Source: JAUUSJ01 sp051880475
GTDB lineage: Bacteria > Bacillota > Clostridia > Lachnospirales > Lachnospiraceae
NCBI GenBank assembly: GCA_051880475.1
Contig: JBJEOA010000061.1
Coordinates: 25,674-89,673 of the forward strand
Length of the DNA: 64,000 bases
Reading direction: 5' to 3'
Made by a program: the position numbers and the translations under genes. Under the pieces are notes generated by a model. The model saw nothing but the letters and a program-made list of their open reading frames with translations, did not search any database and was not told the DNA's origin. Below, piece by piece: positions 41,093 through 50,123 of this stretch; the first letter of the stretch is position 1; the number at the start of each line of letters is the position of its first letter.

Positions 41093-42436
41093 TTATTCTT
41101 TTACTGTCAAATCTTTCACCCATTTATATTTCTTAAAATGAATGTATACAGCTGGAAGTTTTACAATCTCGTCCAAATTTAGAACAAAATATACCGCTAT
41201 AACTGGCCATTTTAAGATAAAAGCCGCTATTGCTCCAAGAGGAACTGTAACACACCAAAGCGTGATAGCATCGCAAGTCATACCAAATTTAGAATCTCCT
41301 CCGGCAGCAAAAATTCCAGCGATAACCATACTATTAATGGATTTTCCTACTAAGTAATAAGAACACATCACTAACATCCATTTCAGATAATTATATGCCT
41401 GTGGACTTAATACTGTAAAATGTAAAATAATAGGCGTGATTGCAAGCAAAAATAATCCGCTTACAATGCCACTTATAATTGACATCTTAGCGAGGACTTT
41501 GCCATGCTGTTTCGCAAGCTCTAAGTTTCCAGCTCCCAATTCATTTCCGACAATAATACTTCCTCCATTTCCAAGTCCGAGACAAAAACAGACAACTAAA
41601 TTTTTAGAAATATTTGCGATGGAGTTAGCCGCCACGGCATCCGTTCCAAGATGCCCCATGATAACAGAGTAAGTCGTAAATCCAAGCCCCCAGATAAGTA
41701 TATTGGCAATGACTGGAAGAATCCGACGCCAAACTCTTTTTTCTAATTCTATATTTCGTTGTTTTAAAATAGATAACGGCATTTTCGTCACTTCATTTTT
41801 CATACAATATAAAATTGACCATAAAAATCCAATTCCCGTAGAAATAAGAGTGGCAAGTGCCGCCCCCTGAATCCCAAGAGAAGGCATTCCAAACAATCCA
41901 AAGATAAACACTGCATTTAAAACAATATTCAATACAACGGTGGTAGTGCTAATAATTGTACTTTTTATTGCTTTTCCGCAATTTTTTAAAAATCCAAGAA
42001 AAATTTGGGATATACTAGAAAATAAGTAAGAAACTCCCACAATTCTCAAATATTTTATTCCTAATATAATAAGGGTTTCGTCTGTTGTGAAAATTCTCAT
42101 TAATATTCTTGGACAAAACGTAGCGGAGATACAAAAGAAGGCAGAGATAAGAAAAGTAACTCGCGCTAAAAAAGCTACAATCTCTCGAACTGTTTTTATA
42201 TCCCCTTTCCCCCAATACTGAGCCACATACATATTTTCTCCTATTGTAATGGCACTGACAAATAAATTTAAGACAAAGAAAATTTGTCCTCCCAGAGAAA
42301 CTGCTGATAAAGAATCTTGATTTAATTTTCCAAGCATAATAGCATCACTTGCGTTCACTAATGCCAACATAAATTGCTGAAACGCAATTGGAAGCACAAG
42401 CGTCATTAATCTCTGCAATAAAGTATCATTTTTCAT
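41093..42436 (-). CDS. MATE-family efflux transporter
   Basis: 447 aa, twelve membrane segments; PIAFQQFMLALVNASDAIML and LNQDSLSAVSLGGQIFF mark the family. It begins 55 bp after the pseudogene tail described next. If the island is removed, this gene would directly follow the MATE gene at 45.8-47.1 kb, suggesting an ancestral two-MATE operon. Substrate unknown. Confidence 0.9.
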   Translation of the reverse strand: MKNDTLLQRLMTLVLPIAFQQFMLALVNASDAIMLGKLNQDSLSAVSLGGQIFFVLNLFVSAITIGENMYVAQYWGKGDIKTVREIVAFLARVTFLISAFFCISATFCPRILMRIFTTDETLIILGIKYLRIVGVSYLFSSISQIFLGFLKNCGKAIKSTIISTTTVVLNIVLNAVFIFGLFGMPSLGIQGAALATLISTGIGFLWSILYCMKNEVTKMPLSILKQRNIELEKRVWRRILPVIANILIWGLGFTTYSVIMGHLGTDAVAANSIANISKNLVVCFCLGLGNGGSIIVGNELGAGNLELAKQHGKVLAKMSIISGIVSGLFLLAITPIILHFTVLSPQAYNYLKWMLVMCSYYLVGKSINSMVIAGIFAAGGDSKFGMTCDAITLWCVTVPLGAIAAFILKWPVIAVYFVLNLDEIVKLPAVYIHFKKYKWVKDLTVKE

Positions 42437-42491
42437 TTTTTATCTATACCTTTCTAATTGAATCGTTTTTTCCATATTTTTATCTATAATA

Positions 42492-42707
42492 TTAGCAACG
42501 CTCAAACATTTTCTCAAATTTCTTAATACAATAAAGGCAGGTAGGAACAATATAAATAGAAGCGGTAACCCATGCAATCTGATCTGCAAAGCAGATTGCT
42601 GTATATCCAAAAGTTCCTACAAATCCAAGACTTACAATAGTTCTTGCCAGAACTACAAATAATCTAGTCATTTGTTTTGAAAGAAAAATTTTATAAGAAC
42701 AAAACAA
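42492..42707 (-). pseudogene. C-terminal fragment of a MATE gene (duplicated 3' end)
   Basis: The last 49 or so codons (LARTIVSLGFVGTFGYTAIC onward) duplicate the intact MATE gene at 45782-47137, ending KMFERC instead of KMFE. The upstream residues (MFCSYKIFLSKQM) are unrelated and come from the island side. It is too short to make a transporter; it is the left copy of a 149-bp direct repeat. Confidence 0.9.
42502..42650. repeat. 149-bp direct repeat, left copy
   Basis: Identical to 45786-45934 except one base (T/C near the inner end). Bounds the restriction-modification island. Confidence 0.95.
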
Positions 42708-42724
42708 ATAGGACTTAATAAGAC

Positions 42725-43714
42725 TTAATAATTAGTAATTTTTTTATATTCATTACTCAAATAAGCTTCTGCCACCTTTTGTGCGATTCTCTCTATCACT
42801 GATACACATACCGAATTACCAGCTTGCTTGTACAACCTTGAATCACTCATATCCTTAGGCAACTTAAAGTTCTTTGGAAAACCTTGTGCATTGAAGCATT
42901 CATGTGGTGTCATCTTTCTAATACCATATTTTGTTTTAATAAGACATACATTATGACCTCCCTCCCCTTGATTTGCGGTAAGAGTAGGTACTACTCCACT
43001 TTTATTCTTTCTTACATACGTTCTCCTCCACTGATAAATAGCGTTTCCATCATCCATTGCTTCCACCAGTTTTTCATAAATATTTCCTTTATATTTCCCC
43101 TCCGTATAATAGTATTTTTCATCAACTAAATTCCTAAAGTCAATTATATCTGCCAGTTTCTTTTTAAGCGGAACTGGCAGTGGGAATTCAAAATTTTTAT
43201 ACTTTTCAATATCCTTAAATGCAACAATATAGATACGTTCTCTATTCTGAGGGATATTTCCATATTCCATCGCATTTAAGACTGCATATTTTACATGATA
43301 ATCTTCTTTCTTTAACTCGTCAATGATAACAGAAAAAGTATTCCCATTATCATGACCTACTAAATTCTTTACATTTTCTAAAAACACTATTTGAGGATGC
43401 TTAGCCTTTATAATACGTACTAATTCAAAGAATAATGTTCCTCTTCCCTTTTCATCATCAAAACCTTTTCTATATCCTGCTACACTAAATGCCTGACACG
43501 GAAATCCTGCTAACAGAACATCAAAATCTGGTATCTCGTTACATTGTACCTCATGTATATCTCTGCAATCAACTTTAATTTTACTATTCAACTCATATGT
43601 CTTCACTGGATATGGATCAATTTCATTTGCATATACCACATCAAATAATTTTACTTTCTCAAATCCTATATCAATTCCACCTACTCCTGCAAAAAATGAC
43701 GCACATTTCAACAT
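42725..43714 (-). CDS. DNA (cytosine-5)-methyltransferase, type II
   Basis: 329 aa. Ordered C5-MTase motifs: I FFAGVGGIDIGFEKV, IV AGFPCQAFSVAG with catalytic Cys73, VI FLENVKNL, VIII NRERIYIVAF and X KQAGNSVCVSVI. The target-recognition region lies between VIII and X (about 185-285). It methylates a cytosine within an unknown site, protecting against the co-resident nuclease. It has a ribosome site (CAAGGAGGAAT) and its own promoter. No N-terminal HTH, so it lacks the autoregulatory extension seen in some relatives. Confidence 0.93.
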   Translation of the reverse strand: MLKCASFFAGVGGIDIGFEKVKLFDVVYANEIDPYPVKTYELNSKIKVDCRDIHEVQCNEIPDFDVLLAGFPCQAFSVAGYRKGFDDEKGRGTLFFELVRIIKAKHPQIVFLENVKNLVGHDNGNTFSVIIDELKKEDYHVKYAVLNAMEYGNIPQNRERIYIVAFKDIEKYKNFEFPLPVPLKKKLADIIDFRNLVDEKYYYTEGKYKGNIYEKLVEAMDDGNAIYQWRRTYVRKNKSGVVPTLTANQGEGGHNVCLIKTKYGIRKMTPHECFNAQGFPKNFKLPKDMSDSRLYKQAGNSVCVSVIERIAQKVAEAYLSNEYKKITNY

Positions 43715-43743
43715 ATATATTCCTCCTTGAAAAAACTATTGCT

Positions 43744-43772
43744 ATTCTACCAAAAATTGCGGCACGTGGCAA
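43744..43772 (-). promoter_or_regulatory. Promoter of the methyltransferase gene
   Basis: Minus strand TTGCCA, 17 nt, TAGAAT. The spacer contains CACGTG adjoining G/C, which could hold a methylation or operator site. It allows methylase expression independent of the upstream gene. Confidence 0.6.
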
Positions 43773-43785
43773 TCTCTATATACAA

Positions 43786-43813
43786 AAAAAGACTAGTATC
43801 CGCTAGTCTTTTT
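43786..43813 (-). terminator. Terminator overlapping the stop codon of the 403-aa gene
   Basis: AAAAAGACTAG pairs with CTAGTCTTTTT (11 bp); the gene's TAG stop lies in the stem. T-rich on the minus strand. Confidence 0.85.
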
Positions 43814-45014
43814 CTTCATAATATTTTTCATATGTACCAATTGTTGCAAAATCTATGGAATAATCAAGTTCTCCATTTTTTGTAAAAATAACGCTATCTA
43901 CTCCGAACAATTCTAACATTTCATAAGTTATAATTGTCCTCTCTTCAACTTCAAATACCTCTCTAAGTAACCATTTACCAAGAACTTTGTTAGGATTACT
44001 CATTATTGCTTTTCCTATCTGTGGGTTATTTTTATCTGCTTCTTGACATACTTTTGCTTGTATCTTTGTCCCATTTGGTAGATGTAGCGTAAATTGTGTG
44101 TCTCTAGGTGGAAAAAATGACATATCTCTCTGTCTATCTACTGCCTGATATGGAATATATAGTTCATTTGCATCTCGCACTCGTCCTGCGGCATTCCACT
44201 GGTTTAATCCACTCTTTTGGGGAACAAATTTCTCTTTATCGGCACCTCTTCTTGAATATAACGGTAAGCACAGCGTTGGCTTGATAACTGGTTTTTCTAC
44301 CAGTTTTGTATAATAATTTTCTAGCATATTTCCCTGCTCACTTAAGTAATTCTTTGATTGTACCTCCATAGAATTCTGCTTTGTTAGTGATAACAAAAAA
44401 AGATAGGGATCATCTATAATATCTACTTCAAAACGATCTAATACTTTCAACTTATCAAATATCATATATAGAGTATTTTTAGATATACTGAAATGATAAG
44501 TATGCCTCCCATCTGTAAAATAAGTGTTATTATCATTCCCTCTATTCTCAATTAGTTTTATTGCGTCGATATCAATATAATCAAATGTACCCTCCAATAT
44601 CTGCATCTCACTTGGAACTCTTTTAACAACATGATAAATCATTTGCTGAATACCATATAGTCTTTTTGTTACTCTGATTCTTTCGTTTCTATATTCAGCA
44701 ATTCTTTTTACCAGCTCCATACCAGTTAAATTAGCATAACTTTTCTTTAGCTTTCCAAACTCAGCTACCTTTTGATCATCATTCCCCATCCACGTTTTGA
44801 GACCAATTCCTATTCCATCTTTCTTTGCATCAGCAGAACAATCTAAACGTGCCAAATTATCTGCCTCTAAATATCTACAGAAAATGTTTTCGTGTGCCCT
44901 GTATGCCAAATACGGACAATCACTTTCTGAAAATAACTTTGATAATTGTCCCATTATTTTCAACATTTTTTTGTATTCTTCTCGATTAGAAAAAGGTTGC
45001 TTATCATAAAACAT
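43803..45014 (-). CDS. Candidate type II restriction endonuclease (403 aa, family uncertain)
   Basis: Placed directly upstream of the methyltransferase within the same island, so a nuclease role is the natural inference. It has no signal peptide or membrane segment. Features visible: a start LPYL-like YKKMLKIMGQLSKLFSES, the well-ordered SADAKKDGIGIGLKTW (about 80-95), an Asp-rich FDYIDIDAIKL and HTYHFSISKNTLY. The sequence recalls restriction proteins annotated with NgoFVII/PLD-type domains, but I cannot identify a clear HKD or PD-(D/E)xK motif. A specificity or helper subunit is an alternative. Confidence 0.55.
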   Translation of the reverse strand: MFYDKQPFSNREEYKKMLKIMGQLSKLFSESDCPYLAYRAHENIFCRYLEADNLARLDCSADAKKDGIGIGLKTWMGNDDQKVAEFGKLKKSYANLTGMELVKRIAEYRNERIRVTKRLYGIQQMIYHVVKRVPSEMQILEGTFDYIDIDAIKLIENRGNDNNTYFTDGRHTYHFSISKNTLYMIFDKLKVLDRFEVDIIDDPYLFLLSLTKQNSMEVQSKNYLSEQGNMLENYYTKLVEKPVIKPTLCLPLYSRRGADKEKFVPQKSGLNQWNAAGRVRDANELYIPYQAVDRQRDMSFFPPRDTQFTLHLPNGTKIQAKVCQEADKNNPQIGKAIMSNPNKVLGKWLLREVFEVEERTIITYEMLELFGVDSVIFTKNGELDYSIDFATIGTYEKYYEEKD

Positions 45015-45075
45015 ATTGCCGACTCCTTCCTAGGCATTTTTTCTATATATTGATTTGTTTTCTCAATTGCTCATT

Positions 45076-45666
45076 CTAATTCATTTCATTTACTTTATTT
45101 CTTTTTTTCACTACTTGATATAGTTTTCTATTCCCTATTTTAGTAAACTCAATCGCTGCTTCATAACAAAAAAAATCTGTTGCCAGACAAATATCATATA
45201 TTCTATCGAAATCTCCGCATTTATCTCTTACTGCTTCCAATTCATCATCGGAAAGACTAATATTAAAATGTTTTTCTATATGCCTACCTATAGATGAATA
45301 CATAATTTCTCCTGCAATTTCAATAGTATAATAACTTAATTCATTACCAAAAGTATTATATTGCAATCCCATTCCGCTAATATAAGTAGCTTCTGTATTA
45401 CCACTGTATTCGTTTTCGAGAAATTCATCTATTGTTTGATTTAAGGAAACAAATCCATTTTTTACAATTCGCCCAGAATGGTCATAAGGACAATCATCTT
45501 CTTCCCATTCGTAATGGGCAGGTATAGGAGTCAAATACTCTCTAATTTTTCTAATTATCTTTGCTTTTATCCAATCTTTAGAAATCTCGAATTGTCTATT
45601 AACCTCTTCAGCAATAAGTTCTACATTATTATTTACGTAATCTGAATAGACTTTAATATTATCCAT
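45076..45666 (-). CDS. Uncharacterised protein within the restriction-modification island
   Basis: 196 aa from the ATG eight nt after GAGG; a TTG start six codons upstream is less likely. Acidic, soluble, with ELIAEEVNRQF and EWEEDDCPYDHSGRIVKNGF as distinctive stretches and no motif I recognise. It is the first of three island genes on the minus strand, 61 bp from the 403-aa gene. It may be a regulator, small accessory subunit or an unrelated cargo gene. Confidence 0.75.
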   Translation of the reverse strand: MDNIKVYSDYVNNNVELIAEEVNRQFEISKDWIKAKIIRKIREYLTPIPAHYEWEEDDCPYDHSGRIVKNGFVSLNQTIDEFLENEYSGNTEATYISGMGLQYNTFGNELSYYTIEIAGEIMYSSIGRHIEKHFNISLSDDELEAVRDKCGDFDRIYDICLATDFFCYEAAIEFTKIGNRKLYQVVKKRNKVNEMN

Positions 45667-45781
45667 ATAGCAAACCTCACTCAAATATATTATATATTGA
45701 TTCTATATCAACTACCTATCAGCGTATTGACTGAAAAATGGACTATTATATACTTCTTTCAATCTAAAATACCATCAAGTG

Positions 45782-47137
45782 TCATTCAAACATTTTCTCA
45801 AATTTCTTAATACAATAAAGGCAGGTAGGAACAATATAAATAGAAGCGGTAACCCATGCAATCTGATCTGCAAAGCAGATTGCTGTATATCCAAAAGTTC
45901 CTACAAATCCAAGACTTACAATAGTTCTCGCCAGCATCTCTGTCACGCCTGAAAATACGGCTCTTCCAGAATATCCAAGTCCCTGTGTCACCATACGGCA
46001 GACATTTAAAAATCCAAGACTCCAGAAAAAGAATCCAAGACATCTTAAATATTTGGCAGAGGCATCTAAGACATCTACTGCGGATTTACTTACAAACATC
46101 ATAGAAAGATTTCGTCCTGCAAAAATTAATACCAATCCAATCAGTATTCCATATGTCACCGCAAGGGCAATACTCTGCCACAATCCCTTCTTAATGCGCT
46201 CTAACTGTTTAGCACCCAAATTTTGACTGCAAAATACAGATGCCGCCGTTGCAATCGCATCAAACGGACATAAGGCAAATTGTTTGATTCTCATACCTGC
46301 TGTAAATCCAGATACGCAGACACTCCCTAGTCCATTGTTAGCAGACTGCATCACCATACTTCCAATGGCTGTAATGGAATATTGCATTCCAGTCGGGATT
46401 CCCATTATCATTAATTCTTTTACCGCTTCTGCCTTTACTTTTCTGTTTTCTTTCGTCAGCCGTAAATTTTTCATTCGACGAATGATAAAGTATAGACATA
46501 AAATCCCACTAACAGCCTGAGATGAAATCGTAGCAATTGCGGCACCCTTACAACCCCATTTCAGCACTATAATACAAAATAAATCTAGAAAAATATTTAA
46601 AATCGCTGAAAAGGCTAAAAAAATAAAGGCTGTCTTGCTATCCCCCACTGACCGTAAAACACTAGAGAGATAATTATAAAGCAAAGTAAATGGAATTCCT
46701 AAAAAAATTATTAATAGATAGGAATAGGCATCTTGGTAGATATCTTCTGGCACAGAAAGAATATATAAAATCTGTGGACATAAGATAGTACATAGCGTTG
46801 TTACTACAACTGCAATTCCAGCTACAAGCACTGCTCCATTAAAAATATAGTCCCGCATAATAGTCAGCTTTTCAGCCCCAAAATACTTAGCCACTGGAAC
46901 TCCAAATCCAGCACAGCATCCTATACAAAACCCAAGAACCAGAAACTGCACACTGCTGCTAGCTCCCACGCTAGCTAAAGCCTTAGCCCCCAAAATTTGT
47001 CCTACAATGGCTGCGTCAATAATATTATAAGTCTGCTGTAACAGATTTCCAACTAAAAGGGGAAGCGCAAACTGCAGCATAAGTTTTAACGGATTCCCTT
47101 TTGTCATAGATATTAACATTTCACTCTTATCCTCCAT
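45782..47137 (-). CDS. MATE-family efflux transporter (host gene of the island)
   Basis: 451 aa, full length: PLLVGNLLQQTYNIIDAAIV and LGAKALASVGASSSVQFLVL are typical MATE openings and both halves are intact. The C-terminus KKFEKMFE ends at a TGA right at the island junction, whereas the other copy ends KMFERC. So the island replaced the last codons of the original gene but kept it functional. Substrate unknown. Confidence 0.92.
   Translation of the reverse strand: MEDKSEMLISMTKGNPLKLMLQFALPLLVGNLLQQTYNIIDAAIVGQILGAKALASVGASSSVQFLVLGFCIGCCAGFGVPVAKYFGAEKLTIMRDYIFNGAVLVAGIAVVVTTLCTILCPQILYILSVPEDIYQDAYSYLLIIFLGIPFTLLYNYLSSVLRSVGDSKTAFIFLAFSAILNIFLDLFCIIVLKWGCKGAAIATISSQAVSGILCLYFIIRRMKNLRLTKENRKVKAEAVKELMIMGIPTGMQYSITAIGSMVMQSANNGLGSVCVSGFTAGMRIKQFALCPFDAIATAASVFCSQNLGAKQLERIKKGLWQSIALAVTYGILIGLVLIFAGRNLSMMFVSKSAVDVLDASAKYLRCLGFFFWSLGFLNVCRMVTQGLGYSGRAVFSGVTEMLARTIVSLGFVGTFGYTAICFADQIAWVTASIYIVPTCLYCIKKFEKMFE
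45786..45934. repeat. 149-bp direct repeat, right copy
   Basis: Lies inside the intact MATE gene; partner of 42502-42650. Confidence 0.95.
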
Positions 47138-47205
47138 TTTTAATAATCATATTACTATCTTACAATAGCTGTATAAATTATCCATCATCTAAAGATGACT
47201 CAAAT

Positions 47206-47392
47206 TTACTCCTTGGTATTCTGATAATTCAAAATCAAAATTGTAGATGCTCCATCCATATGACACTTAGCAATCGCATTATAGTATTCGTCCTGAAACT
47301 TCTCAATCTGACTCTCAATTCGGAATATATTCAAATATCCGTTTCCATTTTGAAAGAAACATCTCCATGTACTTGCGTATTATCTTACACAC
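47206..47392 (-). pseudogene. Remnant of a Fic-family protein
   Basis: Minus-strand frames read MFLSKWKRIFEYIP, then after a frame change IESQIEKFQDEYYNAIAKCH and MDGASTILILN before a stop. This matches the stretch following the Fic core (LSKWxPIFEYLPIES...QxEYYxxLxxxxxxGxSTxFI). The HxFxDGNGR core is absent, so only a decayed C-terminal piece is left. The rest of 47138-47616 shows only this remnant and a terminator. Confidence 0.5.
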
Positions 47393-47536
47393 TTTCTTGC
47401 TTATTATACAACAAGACACCAAAAATGCAATCCCTATGGGAGGAGGAGATAGCGTAACTTTTTTGTAAGTTAATAGAAAAAGCATCCCCTTATATGTTAA
47501 AATATAATTGAATGAAAAAATACATAACAAATAGCC

Positions 47537-47573
47537 AAAAAGTGTAAATCCAGATTAAGGATTTACACTTTTT
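47537..47573 (-). terminator. Terminator after the CotH-like gene
   Basis: Perfect 15-bp stem (AAAAAGTGTAAATCC / GGATTTACACTTTTT), 7-nt loop, T run on both strands. Confidence 0.92.
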
Positions 47574-47616
47574 TATTTATACCACTATACAAAACTAAAA
47601 TTAAATATACAGATTT

Positions 47617-49416
47617 CTATCTTCTATATTTTTTGTGTCTAAACAATACAGCAAATAGCAATCCACCAATCAGCACAAAAAAACATATACCATATAGTAT
47701 CAAATTTTGTATTGCATTGTTGGATGTATTTCCACCAAAATTCATATTAGGCTTATTCCCTTTTTCATCAATTTTCGTAAATTGAGATGAACCTTCTTTT
47801 TCACTAGTTCTATCACTGAAATTAACTCCTTCTCCCATATTCATAGTTCCCATGACAGACAAATCAATATGAGAAGCATCAATTAGCGTATCAGCTCCTG
47901 TCTGTTCCTTTGCAGTAGATGGAATAGTTCCATTAATCTGTCCGTCAATAGACTGTCCTCGCAGATTAACCACTTCACAAAGTACATCTAACGCCTTTTC
48001 ATACTCTGTATAAGTATAAAGTGCATTAGGATCTTTTTTTACAAGTTCATCAATCTGTGTACGAGTGCGATTATAAAACTGCTCAAATCTACCGCCAAGT
48101 ATATACTCATCTACAAGTTGCTGCAAATATTTATAATACTGTTCGTGATATTCTTCCTCTTCAAGAAGCGTATCAAAAAATTTTGTTCCCGAAAAAGCAT
48201 TATCTATCGCATCATTGACAGTAGATGTAGCATCACTTAAACCATCTTTACCAAATCCGCCCATTCCTCCAAGCGAAAGATTATAATCCCAGGGAAGAAG
48301 ATTGAGCATTCCATTTGATTCATAAAGATAATAGTTATGAGCCATCATTCCAGAAAGACTATCTGAGTTTACAGAAAATACATGAACTGCTGCATACTTT
48401 AAAAGATTATCCACATCCATATAAGTATCCAAATTTGTCCCTTGAGAAATATTGCGTAAAGCAGTTACAACCCGCTTATGGTCTTTCTTTGTTGTATCTG
48501 TAACTTCACAATTCCATATGGTCGAATAACTGTCCAAATTCTCATCCGTATAATTCAAATCGGCACCACTTCCACCCATCATAAAATTAAAACCACCTTT
48601 TTTGGAAGAATCGAAGTTTTCCATATCTGGCATTGCATCTTTATTAAAATCTTCTGGAAGTTCTGAGTCAAACTGTGGCATATTACTAGGTTTTTCCTTA
48701 TCAGCAGTCGGTGGCTTCATATTCCCAAAATCTTTTTTCTCAGAATCTCTATTACTGAAATTTCCCCCCATATTTCCAAAATTCATACTGTCTGGTTTAT
48801 AAAGCTCACCATAGTTCGCACCATAATTACGAAGCATAAAGCTTTCTTCGACCGCTTCAAGTGCGAGATAAACTCCCCAATATTGTCCGTTCACAGATAT
48901 TTCTGCATAATTATATAGAGAGGCATCTACGCCCATATACTGAAACATATCATAAATTAATGCTTCTTTCATATTGGTAGCATCTGCAAAATTATTATTT
49001 AAAATGAGTTTATCTAGTCCATAGCAATTTCCTCCGTCTACATACTGGTCAAATTCAAGTTTCAAACTATACCTATTATTATCTGGGTCGCTAGCAATTG
49101 AACTTAAACTTGTATTTCCCTTTGGACGAATACCAATATTATAAAAAGTTTCTCCATTTATCTCAACATCACATGGATAATATTGTTCTGCTATCGCATT
49201 TGAAAGCATATCATTCCATTCAGCTTCATCCATAATAATATTTATATTGAGAATTTCCTCTGTATTAAAGAGCTTAGATTCATATTCCATTTCCATGCTA
49301 GAATCACCCAAGACACTTTCTATTTTTTCTGAATAAACCATTGCACATAGACATAAACATGCAGCAATTGCCATGATTACAGCAACTATTTTAGAAATGT
49401 GTTTATTTGCAATCAT
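47617..49416 (-). CDS. CotH-family protein kinase-like, membrane-anchored
   Basis: 599 aa from the ATG after AATGGAGGTACAC. An N-terminal membrane anchor (about 9-25) and a C-terminal segment (LILYGICFFVLIGGLLFAVL) followed by RHKKYRR place the central domain outside the cytoplasm. CotH pattern: NIGIRPKGNTSL, LDKLILNNNFADATNMKEAL, YWGVYLALEAVEESF and the metal-binding LLPWDYNLSLGGMG. Middle inserts rich in Met/Gly/Asn (about 215-300) are not typical. CotH kinases phosphorylate spore-coat proteins in Bacillus; this one sits with a polyphosphate polymerase and a DUF4956 protein and need not act in sporulation. Confidence 0.88.
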   Translation of the reverse strand: MIANKHISKIVAVIMAIAACLCLCAMVYSEKIESVLGDSSMEMEYESKLFNTEEILNINIIMDEAEWNDMLSNAIAEQYYPCDVEINGETFYNIGIRPKGNTSLSSIASDPDNNRYSLKLEFDQYVDGGNCYGLDKLILNNNFADATNMKEALIYDMFQYMGVDASLYNYAEISVNGQYWGVYLALEAVEESFMLRNYGANYGELYKPDSMNFGNMGGNFSNRDSEKKDFGNMKPPTADKEKPSNMPQFDSELPEDFNKDAMPDMENFDSSKKGGFNFMMGGSGADLNYTDENLDSYSTIWNCEVTDTTKKDHKRVVTALRNISQGTNLDTYMDVDNLLKYAAVHVFSVNSDSLSGMMAHNYYLYESNGMLNLLPWDYNLSLGGMGGFGKDGLSDATSTVNDAIDNAFSGTKFFDTLLEEEEYHEQYYKYLQQLVDEYILGGRFEQFYNRTRTQIDELVKKDPNALYTYTEYEKALDVLCEVVNLRGQSIDGQINGTIPSTAKEQTGADTLIDASHIDLSVMGTMNMGEGVNFSDRTSEKEGSSQFTKIDEKGNKPNMNFGGNTSNNAIQNLILYGICFFVLIGGLLFAVLFRHKKYRR

Positions 49417-49430
49417 GTGTACCTCCATTC

Positions 49431-50102
49431 TTACGCCATATACTCACCGTTATAACTCACAAGCGTCGCACTCTCAATACCCTGTATATCATGAATTCTG
49501 TTTACAAAAGATGTAGTCGCATCCTTTGTCCTAAGTTCACATGTCATCTCAATTCCAGAAGCATTAATCGTTTTGGATTTAATAATATAGTGTTCCACAC
49601 TTTTATCCAACACTTCAAGAACTGCTTCCTCTGACTTTTCATTTTGGCAATTAAGAACCAAAATATATGGATTATTTCGAATTTTACGGTTTGCAAATAC
49701 TAATAAAATGATACCGATAATGACAGAGCCAATAATTGCCAACGGTATCATACCTGCACCAACAACAATTCCTACAGCAAGTGCCCAAAACAGGAAAACT
49801 ATTTCCACAGGTTCCTTGATTGCGGTACGGAATCGAACAATAGAAAGTGCACCGACCATACCCAAAGAAAGAACCACATTAGATGTTACTGCCATAATAA
49901 CTAATGTAGTCACTAGTGAAAGCCCAATAAGTGTTAATGCAAAACCACTCGAATACATTACTCCTGTTAAAGTCTTTTTATATACCACAAAAATAAACAA
50001 ACCTATCAGTAAAGCAACTACTAGACCCAATATTGTGTCTAAAACTGAAAACTCCGTTACACTATCCAAAAAACTGGATTTAAAAACATCACTAAAATTC
50101 AT
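49431..50102 (-). CDS. DUF4956 membrane protein
   Basis: 223 aa from the ATG after TTGGAGGAAATTAAT. Three to four membrane segments occupy about 20-145 (LGLVVALLIGLFIFVVY, VVLSLGMVGALSIVRFRTAI, VGAGMIPLAIIGSVIIGIIL); SIVRFRTAIKEP is the conserved motif of DUF4956. The C-terminal 80 residues form a soluble domain. The family is repeatedly found next to CotH and VTC-type polymerases; its function is unknown. It lies between those two genes here with 14- and 21-bp gaps, so the three form one operon. Confidence 0.85.
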   Translation of the reverse strand: MNFSDVFKSSFLDSVTEFSVLDTILGLVVALLIGLFIFVVYKKTLTGVMYSSGFALTLIGLSLVTTLVIMAVTSNVVLSLGMVGALSIVRFRTAIKEPVEIVFLFWALAVGIVVGAGMIPLAIIGSVIIGIILLVFANRKIRNNPYILVLNCQNEKSEEAVLEVLDKSVEHYIIKSKTINASGIEMTCELRTKDATTSFVNRIHDIQGIESATLVSYNGEYMA

Positions 50103-50123
50103 ATTAATTTCCTCCAATATTTT

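Larger units (their letters stand above)
42651..45785. mobile_element. Restriction-modification island inserted with long target duplication
   Basis: Holds a C5-cytosine methyltransferase, an unassigned 403-aa protein and a 196-aa protein, all on the minus strand, and sits exactly between the two 149-bp copies of the MATE 3' end. No transposase or integrase is present. The pattern matches the known mode in which restriction-modification units insert with long target duplication. The boundaries are read from the sequence; the mechanism is inference. Confidence 0.65.

Noticed and set aside
42651..45785. Transposon with encoded transposase as carrier of the restriction-modification genes
   Set aside because: No transposase, integrase or terminal inverted repeats found; the boundary is a host-gene duplication of 149 bp.
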